The translations under genes and the position numbers were made by a program. 64,000 nt of DNA from Gaiellasilicea sp963765705. GTDB lineage: Bacteria > Actinomycetota > Thermoleophilia > Gaiellales > Gaiellaceae. Within the stretch, counting starts at the first letter, position 1. Every line of letters starts with the position of its first letter. The notes below the pieces were generated by a model. It was not told the DNA's origin and made no database searches. It saw only the letters and a list, made by a program, of their open reading frames with translations. This document shows, piece after piece, positions 34,879 through 44,379 of this stretch. Location of the stretch: the NCBI GenBank assembly GCA_963765705.1, contig CAVXXJ010000002.1, positions 124,001-188,000 on the forward strand, in the 5' to 3' direction.

Positions 34879-37800
34879 ACGACGCCTTTTTCGTACGCAT
34901 GTTCGCGCAGAGCGCGTTCTTCGAGGAGGGCGGCGACGTCGGCTACCGTCGGAGCGGCCAGGATCTCGCGCAGTGTCAGCTCGACGCCGTGGAGACGCCT
35001 GAGCTCGGCTACGAGGCGCGTCGCGGTCAAGCTGTCTCCTCCGACGGCGAAGAAGCTGTCGTCTCGCCCGACCGATTCGATTCCGAGCAGCTCCTGCCAC
35101 AGCTCGGCGACTGCTTCCTCGAGCGCGCTCTCGGGTGCGGCCGTCCGTGCGCGCGAGCGCTCGGTTTCGGCCATCCGCCGGAGCGCGACGCGATCGACCT
35201 TGGCGTTGGCGTTGAGCGGGAGGTGGTCGATCGCCTCGATCGTCGCCGGGATCATCGTCACGGGAAGGCGCGCGCGCAGGTCCGCGGCGACGGCGCCGAC
35301 ATCCAGCTCGGCACCGACCGGAACGACGTACGCGGCAAGCCGCTCGACGGGATTACCGAGGGCAACGACGGCCGCCGCGCCCACGAGCGGGTACGCGGCG
35401 AGCGCGGCCTCGATCTCGCCGAGCTCGATGCGGTGACCGCGCAGCTTCACCTGCTCGTCCGCGCGGCCCAGGAACTCCAGCACGCCGTCGGGGCGGTACC
35501 GCCCGATGTCCGCGGTCCGGTACCACCGGCGTCCGTCGGCAGGCACGAAACGCTGCGCGGTCGTATCGGGGTCGCCGAGGTACCCGTCAGCGACGCCGGC
35601 TCCGCCGATCCACAGTTCCCCGGGCACCCAGTCGGGGCAGTCGCCGCCGTCGTCCGCGACGACGCGGAACTCCTGGTTCCGGAGCGGATAGCCGTAAGGG
35701 ATCGGAGTGTCACCCGGCCACGTCCCGCTTACCTCGAAGGCGTTCGACCAGACCGCTGCTTCTGTCGCGCCACCCAACGCAACGAAGCGGCAAGACGGTA
35801 CGGCTGACGCCACACGGGCCGGAAGGTCGGCTGGAATCCAGTCGCCGGACAGGAGCGCAAGTCTCAGCGATGCGGCCCGCGCCGGCTCGCCGTGCGCGAG
35901 CAGCATCTCAAGGAGCACGGGCACCGAGTTCCAGATCGTCACGCGATACTGATCCAGCAGTGCGAGCCATTCTCCCGCTTCGCGACGCCCGTCTTCGCTT
36001 GGGAGCACGATCGTGCCGCCCACGGCGAGCAGACCGAAGATGTCGAAGACGGATAGGTCGAAGTCGAGCGCGGATACCGCGAGCACGCGATCGGCAGCCC
36101 CCACACCGAGGCGCTCGCAGACGTCCTCGATGGTATTCGCGGCGGCGCGGTGGGGCATCATCACGCCTTTCGGCTCACCCGACGATCCCGATGTGTAGAT
36201 GGCGTACGCGAGAGCGCCAGGATCGACCGCGACCGGCGGCGCCTCGTCCATCGTGGCGGCGTCGCCGACGACCACGCCCGTCGACGTAGCTCCGCACGCA
36301 TCTGCATGCTCGACGAGCACGTGCGTGACGCCTGCGCGCGCATAGATCCGATCGCGCCGGGCGGCCGGCTGCTCGACACCGACGGGCACGTATGCCGCGC
36401 CCGCGGCGAGCACGCCGAGCACGGCCTCGACCTGCGCAGGACCTTTCGGAATCGTGACGCCGACGAGGTTGCCGGGTCGCACACCGCGCGCCTGCAGCAG
36501 CGCAGCGACGCGGCGCGCGCGACATACGAGCTCCCGGTAGCTGAGCTCGCCGTCTCGCCACGCCACGGCCGTCGCGTCGGGGCGGCTTTCCGCCCGCGCG
36601 AAGAACGGTTCGTGGAGGGTCAGGTTCCGCTGCGGGGCTGCAGTCGCATTCACGCGCGCTCTCGTCTCGCGCATGTGCGCGGGCAAGCGCACAGGGGTCG
36701 CGACGGCCCAGTCGTGCTCCGGCGAGGCGAGCTGCCGAAGCAAGCCGTCGTACGCAGAGAACATCGCGTCCAGCATCCCCTCGGGGAACAGCTCGCCGAC
36801 AGCATCCCAGTTGTAGGCGAGCCGGCCGCCGCGTTCGACGACCTGGTGGTCGAGCCAGACCTGGGGTGTCTGGGACAGTCCCCAGACGTAGTCTCCGAAT
36901 GGGAGCGAGAGGAGGAACGCCTCCGGCGCGACGCCGAGTGCGCTCGTGAAGACGACGGGGACGGTGACGTCGTCGCCGGCGCGCCGGCGCGCGAGCTGGC
37001 GCAGAACCCACAGCGCGGAAACCGCGCCGTGCTCGATGCCTGTCCAGATCTCGCGCTGAAGCCGCCGCACCCGCTCGGCCCAAGGTTCGCCGGGCACCGG
37101 CCGGTGCGACACGAGCATCAGCGACGTGAAGTCGCCGACGACGCCGTACACATCCGGGTGGATCTCGTGCCGGTCGAAGCGCGTGAACATGAGCGAGAGC
37201 TCGCGTGACCCGCTCCATCGCGCAAGGACGTCGGCATACGCCGTCGCCAGCACGGCCGCCGGCGTCACGCCGTGGCGGCGCGCACGTTCGACGATTCTCT
37301 CCCACTGGTCTGCCGGAAGCTCCGCCGCCAGGCGGACGAAACGCGGGCGTTCGACGATCGCAGGCTCGACCGCGAGTGGCAGACGCGGCGCGGCAGGGAG
37401 CGTGTCGAGCTGGGCGAGCCAGTGCTCGCGCGCGGCCGCGGCCGACTCGTCATCACCGGCGACGCTGAGTGCGTAGTCGCGGAACGTGATGCCAATAGGT
37501 GGCAGCTCGCACGCGGGATCGGCGTACAGGCGTCCGAGCTCCGCGAAGACGATCATGATGCTGAGTGCGTCGAAGACGATGTAGTCGAAGCTGAACGCGA
37601 TCCTGGACCGCGTCCCGTACGAGACCGCGCCGAGCTCGAAGAGCGGCCAGCGTGTGACGTCGAACACTTGGTGCGCAAGCCCATCCCGCAAGGTCGCGAG
37701 CGCATCCTCTGCCGCGTCGGGAGTAACGCGCCGCCGCCGGATCGCGACGTGGTCGACCTCCGGGAGCAGGCGTTGCATCCCGTCGTCGTCGAACACGGCG

Positions 37801-38363
37801 CGCAGCATGCCGTGGCGCTGCACGAGGCGATTCCACGCCTGCTCCAGCCGGTCGAGATCGACGTCCTCGCCGTCGAACTCCCAGTACCAGTGCGAGCCGA
37901 CGCCGCCGAGCACGAAGTCCGTACGGCGGCCGAGCCAATACGCGCGCTGCGTCTCGGTCGGAGGAAACGGCTCGAACTGCGCGGCCGGATCCGCTTGTAC
38001 TCGGACTTCACGCGCGGCGGAGTGGTCCTTGCGCAGCGTTGCTGCGAAATCGCACAGAGCGGGTTGCGCGAAGAGCGCCTGCAACTCGGCGCGGTAGCCC
38101 GCCCGCGCGAGCCGAGCCACAAGACGCGTCGCAAGCAGAGAATCGCCGCCGAGCGCGAAGAACGAGTCGCGGCGGTCGACGTCGGGGACCTCCAGCAGCT
38201 GCCGCCACTCACGCGCCACCGTCTGCTCGCGCGCGCCGCGCGCGACCTCACGCGTACGCCCTGCGTCGCGAGGCTCGACGAGGGCGCGGACGGCAACGCG
38301 GTCGATCTTGCCGTTGCCCGTCAAAGGAAGCGCCTCCACCTGAACCACGCGTGCGGGCACCAT
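34875..38363 (-). CDS. Non-ribosomal peptide synthetase, (A10)-PCP-Cy-A(Cys)-PCP; downstream part of a frameshifted gene
   Basis: The first ATG (38361-38363) lies in the A10 region (VQVEALPLTGNGKIDRVAVR) of an adenylation domain whose body is in the preceding frame. The frame is open upstream to about 38440 (ADALRTFAAERLPPP), so this is the second half of one gene. Domains from the ATG: PCP GGDSL near 73; Cy with FPPTETQRAYWLGR near 136 and DYIVFDALS near 264; A with YTSGSSGEPKG near 727 and residues D-L-F-N-L-S-L-V-W, close to the cysteine code; NAKVDR near 1056; and a final PCP with GGDSL near 1108. It should extend the chain with a second heterocycle, a thiazoline. It ends at a TGA overlapping the next NRPS start. 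Confidence 0.9.
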   Translation of the reverse strand: MVPARVVQVEALPLTGNGKIDRVAVRALVEPRDAGRTREVARGAREQTVAREWRQLLEVPDVDRRDSFFALGGDSLLATRLVARLARAGYRAELQALFAQPALCDFAATLRKDHSAAREVRVQADPAAQFEPFPPTETQRAYWLGRRTDFVLGGVGSHWYWEFDGEDVDLDRLEQAWNRLVQRHGMLRAVFDDDGMQRLLPEVDHVAIRRRRVTPDAAEDALATLRDGLAHQVFDVTRWPLFELGAVSYGTRSRIAFSFDYIVFDALSIMIVFAELGRLYADPACELPPIGITFRDYALSVAGDDESAAAAREHWLAQLDTLPAAPRLPLAVEPAIVERPRFVRLAAELPADQWERIVERARRHGVTPAAVLATAYADVLARWSGSRELSLMFTRFDRHEIHPDVYGVVGDFTSLMLVSHRPVPGEPWAERVRRLQREIWTGIEHGAVSALWVLRQLARRRAGDDVTVPVVFTSALGVAPEAFLLSLPFGDYVWGLSQTPQVWLDHQVVERGGRLAYNWDAVGELFPEGMLDAMFSAYDGLLRQLASPEHDWAVATPVRLPAHMRETRARVNATAAPQRNLTLHEPFFARAESRPDATAVAWRDGELSYRELVCRARRVAALLQARGVRPGNLVGVTIPKGPAQVEAVLGVLAAGAAYVPVGVEQPAARRDRIYARAGVTHVLVEHADACGATSTGVVVGDAATMDEAPPVAVDPGALAYAIYTSGSSGEPKGVMMPHRAAANTIEDVCERLGVGAADRVLAVSALDFDLSVFDIFGLLAVGGTIVLPSEDGRREAGEWLALLDQYRVTIWNSVPVLLEMLLAHGEPARAASLRLALLSGDWIPADLPARVASAVPSCRFVALGGATEAAVWSNAFEVSGTWPGDTPIPYGYPLRNQEFRVVADDGGDCPDWVPGELWIGGAGVADGYLGDPDTTAQRFVPADGRRWYRTADIGRYRPDGVLEFLGRADEQVKLRGHRIELGEIEAALAAYPLVGAAAVVALGNPVERLAAYVVPVGAELDVGAVAADLRARLPVTMIPATIEAIDHLPLNANAKVDRVALRRMAETERSRARTAAPESALEEAVAELWQELLGIESVGRDDSFFAVGGDSLTATRLVAELRRLHGVELTLREILAAPTVADVAALLEERALREHAYEKGVV

Positions 38364-41300
38364 CGGCGGCGGAAGCCGTTCCGCCGCGAACGTGCGCAGC
38401 GCGTCCGCCGCGATCGGAGCCGGCTGCGACGACGACCGCCTCGAGCTGCCGGCCGCTCGCGTCGAGCGTCGCTACCGCCCGCTTAACCTGTGGATGCTGC
38501 GCGAGAACCGCCTCGATCTCCCCCAGCTCGATCCGGTGCCCGCGAAGCTTGATCTGGAAGTCGTCGCGGCCGAGGAACTCGATCGTGCCGTCGGGCCAGT
38601 AGCGCGCGAGGTCACCGGTCCGGTACCAGCGCTGCCCTTCCCAGTCGACGAATCGTTCCGCGGTGCGGCCGGCGTCGCCCTGGTAGCCGCGTGCGACTCC
38701 CGCGCCGCCGATCCACAGCTCGCCCGGTACCCAGTCTGGGCGGTCCTGGCCGCGCGTGTTGACGACGCGGCAGCGGACGTTCCGGAGCGGCGTGCCGTAC
38801 GGAATGGTTCGCCAGCTCACCGGAACCTCTACCGGCGCGTCGCAGACTGTCGAATGGATCGCAGTCTCGGTCGTGCCGCCTAAGGCGAGAAAGCGGCAGC
38901 CGGGCCGCGCGCGTTCGAGCCGGTGGCGCAAGTCGACGGTGACCCAGTCGCCGCCGAGCAGCACGGCGCGCAGACTCAGCTCGGCCCGCTCTTCGTCGAG
39001 TGCAGCCAGCAGCATGTCGAGCAGCGCCGGCACGCAGTTGAGGACCGTCACGCGGTGGCGGCGCATCAGCCGCGCCCACGCGTGCGCGTCGCGACGTTCG
39101 CCGTCGCCGACAGCGACAACGCCGGCGCCGGCCGCGAGCATTCCGAAGACGTCGTAGACCGACAGGTCGAACTCGAGTGCCGAGAGGGCGAGCACGCGGT
39201 CAGCGGGACCGATCGCCAGCCGCTCGTTCAAGTCGTCGATCGTGTTCACGGCGGCGCGGTGGCTGACGACGACGCCCTTTGGCATCCCGGTCGAGCCGGA
39301 CGTGAACATGACGTATGCGTTCATCTCGTGCCAGACGCTCACGGGCGTGCTAAGCGGATCGCCGCCGCGAAGCTCCTCGACCGACAGCGCCTCGACCTTC
39401 CCATGACCCGACCCTGCGCCGGTTCCCGTGACCGCGAAGCGGACGCCCGCGGTCGAGTACATGAGCTCGCGCCGTATCGGCGGCTGGTCGACGCCGACTG
39501 GGACGTACACGCCTCCAGCCGCCAGGATTCCCAAAACGGCCTCGACCTGTGCATGCCCCTTCGGCAGCGTGATCCCGACCGGCTCGCCGGGGCGAACTCC
39601 GCGCGCGGCGAGCGCGCCGGCGATGGCGAGTGCGCGTTGCGCAAGCGCGCCGTAGGTCAGGGCCCCGTCCTCGCCCCAGATGAAGGCGGGCGCATCCGGT
39701 GTCGCTCGCGCGTGCGCGAAGAACCGCTCGTGAAGCAGCGCGCCGCTCTCCGGTGCCGTCGTCGCATTGACGCGTCCCCGCACGGCCCGCTGTTCTTCCG
39801 GCAGGTCTATCGCCGCCGGCGCCTCCCAGCTCGAACCCGGATCGGCCAGACCGTCCAGGAGCTGGCCGTACGCCGCGAACATCGCTTCGACGACGCCCTC
39901 TGCAAGCAGACCCTCGACGACGTCCCAGTTCAGGAGCAGCCCGCCGTCGAGCTCCGTCACCTGGTGATCGAGCCAGACCTGCGGAGTCTGTGAGATCGTC
40001 CAGCCCGGCTCTCCGAACTGCGCACACACGTCCGCGTCGAAGAGCTCGCCGAGGCTGAGCGCGCTCGTGAAGACGACAGGGGCTGCGATAGCCCGGCCGT
40101 GGTGACGCGCGAGGTCACGCAGGACGTCCACGCCGGAGTACGCGGCGTGGTCGATGTCCCGGTGCAGTTGCTCTTGAATCGCGCGTGCGCGCTCGGCGAA
40201 CGTCGCTTCGCGCGTTGTATCGACCTCGAGGAGCACGAGGCTCGTGAAGTCCCCGACGATGCTCGCTGCGTCCGGGTGGATGGGCGAGCGGTCGTACAAC
40301 GGGAGGTTCAGGAGGAAGCGCGGCTGCGCGCTCCACGCCGCGACAGCCTCCGAGAACGCAGTCAAGAACGTCGTCGCGAGCGTGATGCCGTGCGCGGCCG
40401 CGTACTGAGTCAGCCGCCCGCGGACGTCGCCATCGAGACTTCGGTACAACCGCCGCACGCGTGGGTGCTCGACCGTCTCCGGCGCGCGCGCGAGTGGAAG
40501 CTCCGGCCCGGCCGGAAGCTCGGCTAGCCGCTCACGCCAGTACGCGCGGCCGCGCTCGCGGTCGCGCACGTACGCGCTCGATTGCTCGCGGTCCGCGAGG
40601 TATCGCGCGAAGTCGTAGTTGAGGTCGCGCAACGGCTCGGCAGGCCGCGCGTAGAGCCGCGCGAGGTCTGCGAGCAGGATCCGGAAGCTCGTCGCGTCGG
40701 CGACGAGCATGTCGATGTCGACGTGGACTCGTGTGCGCCCCTCGGGCAGTAACGACAGCTGGACGTCGAAGACCTGGCCCTCCTCCACCGCAAGGCGCCG
40801 GTGCGAGAGCCGCTCGCGGATCGCGTCGAGCTCAGAATCGGCCGCCGCGCCCGCGCCGCGCAGATCGTGCGTCGTGAGCCCGGCCCAGCGCCCCGCCGGC
40901 TCGATCACCTGGCGGCCGTCGTCGCGGAAGCGCGCGCGGAGCATGCCGTGTCTTTCGACGGCGGCGCGCACGGCGCGCTCGAGCGCCTGCGGATCGACGC
41001 CGAGCCCGTCGAACTCGCAGTAGAAGTGGGCGCCGACACCTCCGAGCACCTGCGCATCGCCTCTCCCGACCAAGTACGCATGCTGGATCGGCGTCAGGTC
41101 GAACGGCGCGCCTTCCGCCGGCTCCCCGGGCCGAGTCGCATCCTGCTCGACCGGGACCGCGCCGGCCTCCTGCGCGAGCCTCGCCCATGCCGCGAGCGTG
41201 GGCTCGGCGACGAGGTCGGCGAACTTCAACTCGACGCCGTACACCCGCCACTGGCTCGCGAGCGTCATGATCCGTACCGAGTCGAGACCGAGCGACAGGA

Positions 41301-41409
41301 GATTCGCCTCGTCGGCGACGTCGGTGGGATCCGTCTCGAGCAGCCTCGCCACATCGGCGCGCATCGCCGCCGGCGTCAGAGTCTCCAAGGCGGTCGCGGC
41401 GGCGTCCAT
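38248..41409 (-). CDS. Non-ribosomal peptide synthetase, aryl carrier-Cy-A; upstream part of a frameshifted gene
   Basis: The protein starts with an aryl carrier-like domain (residues 1-75, LLSLGLDSVRIM, phosphopantetheine Ser near 43), as in PchE/HMWP2. The Cy domain has FDLTPIQHAYLVGR, DMLVADATS near 236 and ISQTPQVWLDHQ. The A domain has FTSGSTGMPKG near 705 and GHRIELGEIE near 960. Its specificity residues read D-L-Y-N-L-G-L-I-H, which departs from the cysteine code at the last positions toward those I associate with threonine/serine, so an oxazoline or a thiazoline may form here. Near 38415-38440 the frame shifts; the natural continuation is the next gene, giving one synthetase of about 2,180 residues. 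ATG with GGGGAGG site. Confidence 0.9.
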   Translation of the reverse strand: MDAAATALETLTPAAMRADVARLLETDPTDVADEANLLSLGLDSVRIMTLASQWRVYGVELKFADLVAEPTLAAWARLAQEAGAVPVEQDATRPGEPAEGAPFDLTPIQHAYLVGRGDAQVLGGVGAHFYCEFDGLGVDPQALERAVRAAVERHGMLRARFRDDGRQVIEPAGRWAGLTTHDLRGAGAAADSELDAIRERLSHRRLAVEEGQVFDVQLSLLPEGRTRVHVDIDMLVADATSFRILLADLARLYARPAEPLRDLNYDFARYLADREQSSAYVRDRERGRAYWRERLAELPAGPELPLARAPETVEHPRVRRLYRSLDGDVRGRLTQYAAAHGITLATTFLTAFSEAVAAWSAQPRFLLNLPLYDRSPIHPDAASIVGDFTSLVLLEVDTTREATFAERARAIQEQLHRDIDHAAYSGVDVLRDLARHHGRAIAAPVVFTSALSLGELFDADVCAQFGEPGWTISQTPQVWLDHQVTELDGGLLLNWDVVEGLLAEGVVEAMFAAYGQLLDGLADPGSSWEAPAAIDLPEEQRAVRGRVNATTAPESGALLHERFFAHARATPDAPAFIWGEDGALTYGALAQRALAIAGALAARGVRPGEPVGITLPKGHAQVEAVLGILAAGGVYVPVGVDQPPIRRELMYSTAGVRFAVTGTGAGSGHGKVEALSVEELRGGDPLSTPVSVWHEMNAYVMFTSGSTGMPKGVVVSHRAAVNTIDDLNERLAIGPADRVLALSALEFDLSVYDVFGMLAAGAGVVAVGDGERRDAHAWARLMRRHRVTVLNCVPALLDMLLAALDEERAELSLRAVLLGGDWVTVDLRHRLERARPGCRFLALGGTTETAIHSTVCDAPVEVPVSWRTIPYGTPLRNVRCRVVNTRGQDRPDWVPGELWIGGAGVARGYQGDAGRTAERFVDWEGQRWYRTGDLARYWPDGTIEFLGRDDFQIKLRGHRIELGEIEAVLAQHPQVKRAVATLDASGRQLEAVVVAAGSDRGGRAAHVRGGTASAADGARTRGSGGGASFDGQRQDRPRCRPRPRRASRRRAYA

Positions 41410-41445
41410 GTCGACCTCCCCGCCGCTACGCCGCGGCGACCCGGA

Positions 41446-41751
41446 TCACGACGTCTCCCCCGAGGCGCGTTCGCGCATCTCCGTCACGACGTGATCGATG
41501 ACCTGCTGGACAGTGGTGATCGCCCGCGCCGCCTCTTCCGTGATCGGCAGGAGGTCGAACTCGTCCTCGAGCGTGAAGGCAAGCTCGAGGAGCGCGAGCG
41601 AATGGAACTCGAGCTCTTCGATGAGGCTCGCTCCGTCGCGAACCTCGGCGTCCCTGTTCGGGGCCAGCTCCGCGACGATCGCGCGGATCGTGCCCTCGAC
41701 TTCCTCGCGCCCCCGCCCGCCGAGGTCCTGACCTTCGCGCGCGTCAAGCAT
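41446..41751 (-). CDS. Acyl carrier protein partnered with the FAAL
   Basis: A 101-residue carrier protein with SLIEELEFHSLALLELAFTL followed by EDEF; the Ser in FHSLALLEL is the phosphopantetheine site. A Phe-His precedes it where most ACPs have Asp, still within the range for FAAL-linked ACPs. Its ATG overlaps the FAAL gene's end by 8 bases and has a GGGGAGG site, so the pair is translationally coupled, and the NRPS gene follows after 36 bases. It should receive the acyl-AMP made by the FAAL and deliver the acyl group to the pathway, perhaps to the stand-alone condensation domain. Confidence 0.85.
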   Translation of the reverse strand: MLDAREGQDLGGRGREEVEGTIRAIVAELAPNRDAEVRDGASLIEELEFHSLALLELAFTLEDEFDLLPITEEAARAITTVQQVIDHVVTEMRERASGETS

Positions 41752-43384
41752 CGTCGCCTCCCCTGGTCGTCGTTACGAGTGCACGTGGGCGCGCGGGCCG
41801 CAGAGGCAGCATCAGCCGCGGTGCGTCGCGCTCCCAGAGTTCTCGGCGCTTCGTCTTGCCGCTCGTCGTTCGCGGAATGGATCCCTTTGGGACCACCGCG
41901 ACGAGCGTGTCGAGGTCGGGCAGTCGTACCCGCACGAGTGCGGCTGCACGCTCCGCCGAGTCCGGCTCCGCGCCTTCGAGTACAACGAGCGCCGTCGGCG
42001 CGTCGCCGCGGTAGCCGAACGCGACCGCCAGCCGGCGCGGCGGAAAGCCACCGGCCACGAGCTCCGCCTCGACGTCCTCCGCGAGGATGGTGATGCCGCG
42101 GATCTTCAACCCATCGCCGAGGCGGCCGAGCACGAACACCTCACCGTCCAGCATGAACCCTGCGTCGCCCGTGTACAGCCCGCCGTCTACGAAACGCGTG
42201 AGCGACGCCGACTCTTCGCCGCCGAGATAACCGGCCGCCAGGGCGGGAGTGCGAACTGCCAACTCCCCCACTTCGCCCTCCGCAAGAGGCTTCCCCGCGA
42301 CGCCGACGACCTGTACCGCGACACCCGGAAGCGGCCTTCCGCTGCCGGCGACGGCCGCCGCTCCCTGGGCAGCCGCCGCGGCGCGCCAGCTTTCGCCGAC
42401 CGGCACTCCCGTCACGGCCAGAGTCGCCTCGGCCAGCCCGTACGCCGGACACAACGTGGTGCTGCGGAAGCCTGCGGGCGCCAATAGCTCCTCGAACCTC
42501 GCCAGCGCGGCCGGCTGCAAACGCTCGGCGCCGACGATGAGGGCGCGCCAGTTCGAGAAATCGAGCCCGGTGAGCGCGTCGGCAGCGACACGCCGGACGA
42601 CGTGCGCGAGCGCGAACGCAGGGACCGCACCCAACGATGCGCCCTCGACCGCGAAGCAGCGCAGCCATCTCAGCGGGTCGCGAACGAAGTCCTCCGGTTG
42701 CATGAGGTAGACGTCGCTTCCGTTCACGAACGGAGTCAGCAGGCAGCCGATCAGCCCCATGTCGTGATGTACGGGCAACCACGTCGCCGTCGCATCGTCG
42801 ACGGTCATCCCGAGCCACGTCCGGATCGCACCGATGTTCCACTCGAGCGCACCGCGCGACAGTCGGACGCCGCGCGCGCTGCCGCTCGAGCCGGACGTGA
42901 ACTGGAGCAGCGCCACACGATCGTCCGACAGACGACGCGCGGCTGTCTTCGCCCGGTCGGCGACGAGCTCCGCCGGTGCGGCGACCGCCACGCCGGCGGC
43001 TGCGGCCGCGGGTTCAACGGCCGCGCGAAGCGCGTCGTCGGCAACCACGACACGCGGCGACGCCAGCGCGATCGCGCCGCGGAGCTCGCGTGCGTAGGCC
43101 GCCGGATCGCGAAAGAGAACGGGCGGCGCGAGCGGAGCCGGTGTGCCGCCTGCGAGAAGCGCACCGAGGAGCGAGGTCAGGAAATCGGGACCACCGCGCT
43201 GGGCGATACAGACGACGTCGCCACGTCCGACGCCGGCATCCGCCAGCGCGCACGCGCGGACTCGCGCAGCGGCCGCAACGTCAGCGTACGAGGTGAATGC
43301 CCAGGACCCGTCGGCTAGGGCACTGCGTATTCCCCGCTCCTGCGGAGCGCACTCGACCGCGGCGAGCAGAGAACCGGGCTCCAC
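41744..43384 (-). CDS. Fatty-acyl-AMP ligase-like adenylating enzyme (FAAL family)
   Basis: The 546-residue ANL-superfamily enzyme has the P-loop LLQFTSGSSGSARGVRLS, LPVHHDMGLIGCLLTPF, TLCPAYGLAEATLAVTG, YTGDAGFMLDGEVFVLGRLG and a C-terminal KGSIPRTTSGKTKRRELW. The HHDMGLIG and YGLAEATL motifs are characteristic of FAALs, which activate fatty or other carboxylic acids and pass them to an ACP rather than to CoA. Downstream come the ACP and the NRPS genes. The GTG start (43382-43384) sits six bases after a TAGGAT -10 box, suggesting the core biosynthetic operon has its own leaderless promoter here. The acyl substrate is not evident. Confidence 0.9.
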   Translation of the reverse strand: MEPGSLLAAVECAPQERGIRSALADGSWAFTSYADVAAAARVRACALADAGVGRGDVVCIAQRGGPDFLTSLLGALLAGGTPAPLAPPVLFRDPAAYARELRGAIALASPRVVVADDALRAAVEPAAAAAGVAVAAPAELVADRAKTAARRLSDDRVALLQFTSGSSGSARGVRLSRGALEWNIGAIRTWLGMTVDDATATWLPVHHDMGLIGCLLTPFVNGSDVYLMQPEDFVRDPLRWLRCFAVEGASLGAVPAFALAHVVRRVAADALTGLDFSNWRALIVGAERLQPAALARFEELLAPAGFRSTTLCPAYGLAEATLAVTGVPVGESWRAAAAAQGAAAVAGSGRPLPGVAVQVVGVAGKPLAEGEVGELAVRTPALAAGYLGGEESASLTRFVDGGLYTGDAGFMLDGEVFVLGRLGDGLKIRGITILAEDVEAELVAGGFPPRRLAVAFGYRGDAPTALVVLEGAEPDSAERAAALVRVRLPDLDTLVAVVPKGSIPRTTSGKTKRRELWERDAPRLMLPLRPARPRALVTTTRGGDDA

Positions 43385-43390
43385 CGGCGA

Positions 43391-43396
43391 ATCCTA
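43391..43396 (-). promoter_or_regulatory. -10 element TAGGAT for leaderless FAAL/NRPS operon mRNA
   Basis: On the minus strand TAGGAT is followed by six bases and the GTG of the FAAL gene, 21 bases past the aldo/keto reductase stop. It is a candidate promoter for the 17-kb core operon. Confidence 0.5.
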
Positions 43397-43416
43397 ACTC
43401 GCGGAATCCGGCGCCA

Positions 43417-44379
43417 CTAGGGCTTGCCGCCGCAGCGCGGCGCGTGGGCGTCCGCGACGGCCTCGTCGATCCGCCTCAGCGTCGCGTCGTCGAGCCGGAC
43501 GCCGGACGCGCCCACGTTCTCGTCAAGCTGCTCCGGCGACGTGGCGCCGACGAGCACCGACGCCACGACCGGCTTCCGCAGGACCCAGGCCAGCGCGAGC
43601 TGCGCTGTCGTCAGGCCGACCTCGAGCGCGATCTCGGTCAGCCGCACAACGCGCTTCAGAACGGCCTCGTCAAGCGTGTCGCCCATCGTCCGCCCTCTCG
43701 TTAACGCCGCGCGGGACCGCGCCGGCGGCGGCGCCGCCGGCGCGTACTTGCCGGTCAGTACGCCCTGCTCAAGCGGCTGCCAGCACAGCTGGCCGATTCC
43801 GGCCGAAGCGCAGACCGGAAAGATCTCCGCCTCGGCATCACGCGTGAGGACTGAGTACCGCGGCTGGCTGGAGGCGAAGCGGACGACGTGCGACACCTCG
43901 ACCGCGCGGCGAATCTGCTCGGCGTTCCATTCGCTGAAGCCGATCTCCCTGACCTTCCCTTGTCTTTTCAATTCGGCAAGGGCCTCCATGGTTTCCTCGA
44001 GCGGCGTCGAGTTGTCGAACCGGTGACACTGGTAGAGGTCGATGTAGTCCGTGCCGAGCCGAGCGAGCGATGCGTCGCACTGCTTGAAGACCTGCGCGGC
44101 CGAGAGGCCCATGTCGGTTCGAGACATTGGAAAAAAGACCTTCGTCGCGAGCACGTACGACGAGCGGTCGAGGTGGCGCAGAGCGCGGCCGAGGAACGAC
44201 TCGGCCTCGCCGCGGCCGTAGACGTTCGCAGTGTCGAAGAGCGTGATCCCGAGATCCACGGCCCGCTGGATGCAAGCTCGGCTTTGCTCATACGCCAGCC
44301 GGTCGCCGTACGTCAGCCAGGAGCCGAGGCCGAGCTCCGAAACGATGAGGCCGCTTTCACCGAGGCGCCGGTGCTCCAC
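43417..44379 (-). CDS. Aldo/keto reductase
   Basis: The 320-residue TIM-barrel NADPH oxidoreductase has LGLGSWLTYGD and the catalytic tetrad spread over LFDTANVYGRGEAESFLGRA (Asp, Tyr), VLATKVFFP (Lys) and DLYQCHRFDN (His), with QLALAWVLRKPVVASVLVGA for cofactor binding. It resembles the potassium-channel beta-subunit/YghZ-like branch. It probably reduces a ketone or aldehyde in the pathway. I chose the GTG at 44377-44379 (VEHRRLGESGL), which has a GGAGAG site and overlaps the end of the monooxygenase gene by 23 bases; a longer frame to 44430 is less typical. Confidence 0.85.
   Translation of the reverse strand: MEHRRLGESGLIVSELGLGSWLTYGDRLAYEQSRACIQRAVDLGITLFDTANVYGRGEAESFLGRALRHLDRSSYVLATKVFFPMSRTDMGLSAAQVFKQCDASLARLGTDYIDLYQCHRFDNSTPLEETMEALAELKRQGKVREIGFSEWNAEQIRRAVEVSHVVRFASSQPRYSVLTRDAEAEIFPVCASAGIGQLCWQPLEQGVLTGKYAPAAPPPARSRAALTRGRTMGDTLDEAVLKRVVRLTEIALEVGLTTAQLALAWVLRKPVVASVLVGATSPEQLDENVGASGVRLDDATLRRIDEAVADAHAPRCGGKP

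Noticed and set aside
36866..36892. A further copy of the REP-like core (GGGACAGTCCC) within the NRPS gene
   Set aside because: It falls on codons of the conserved Cy motif SQTPQVWLD and lacks the outer arms, so chance similarity constrained by coding is more likely.
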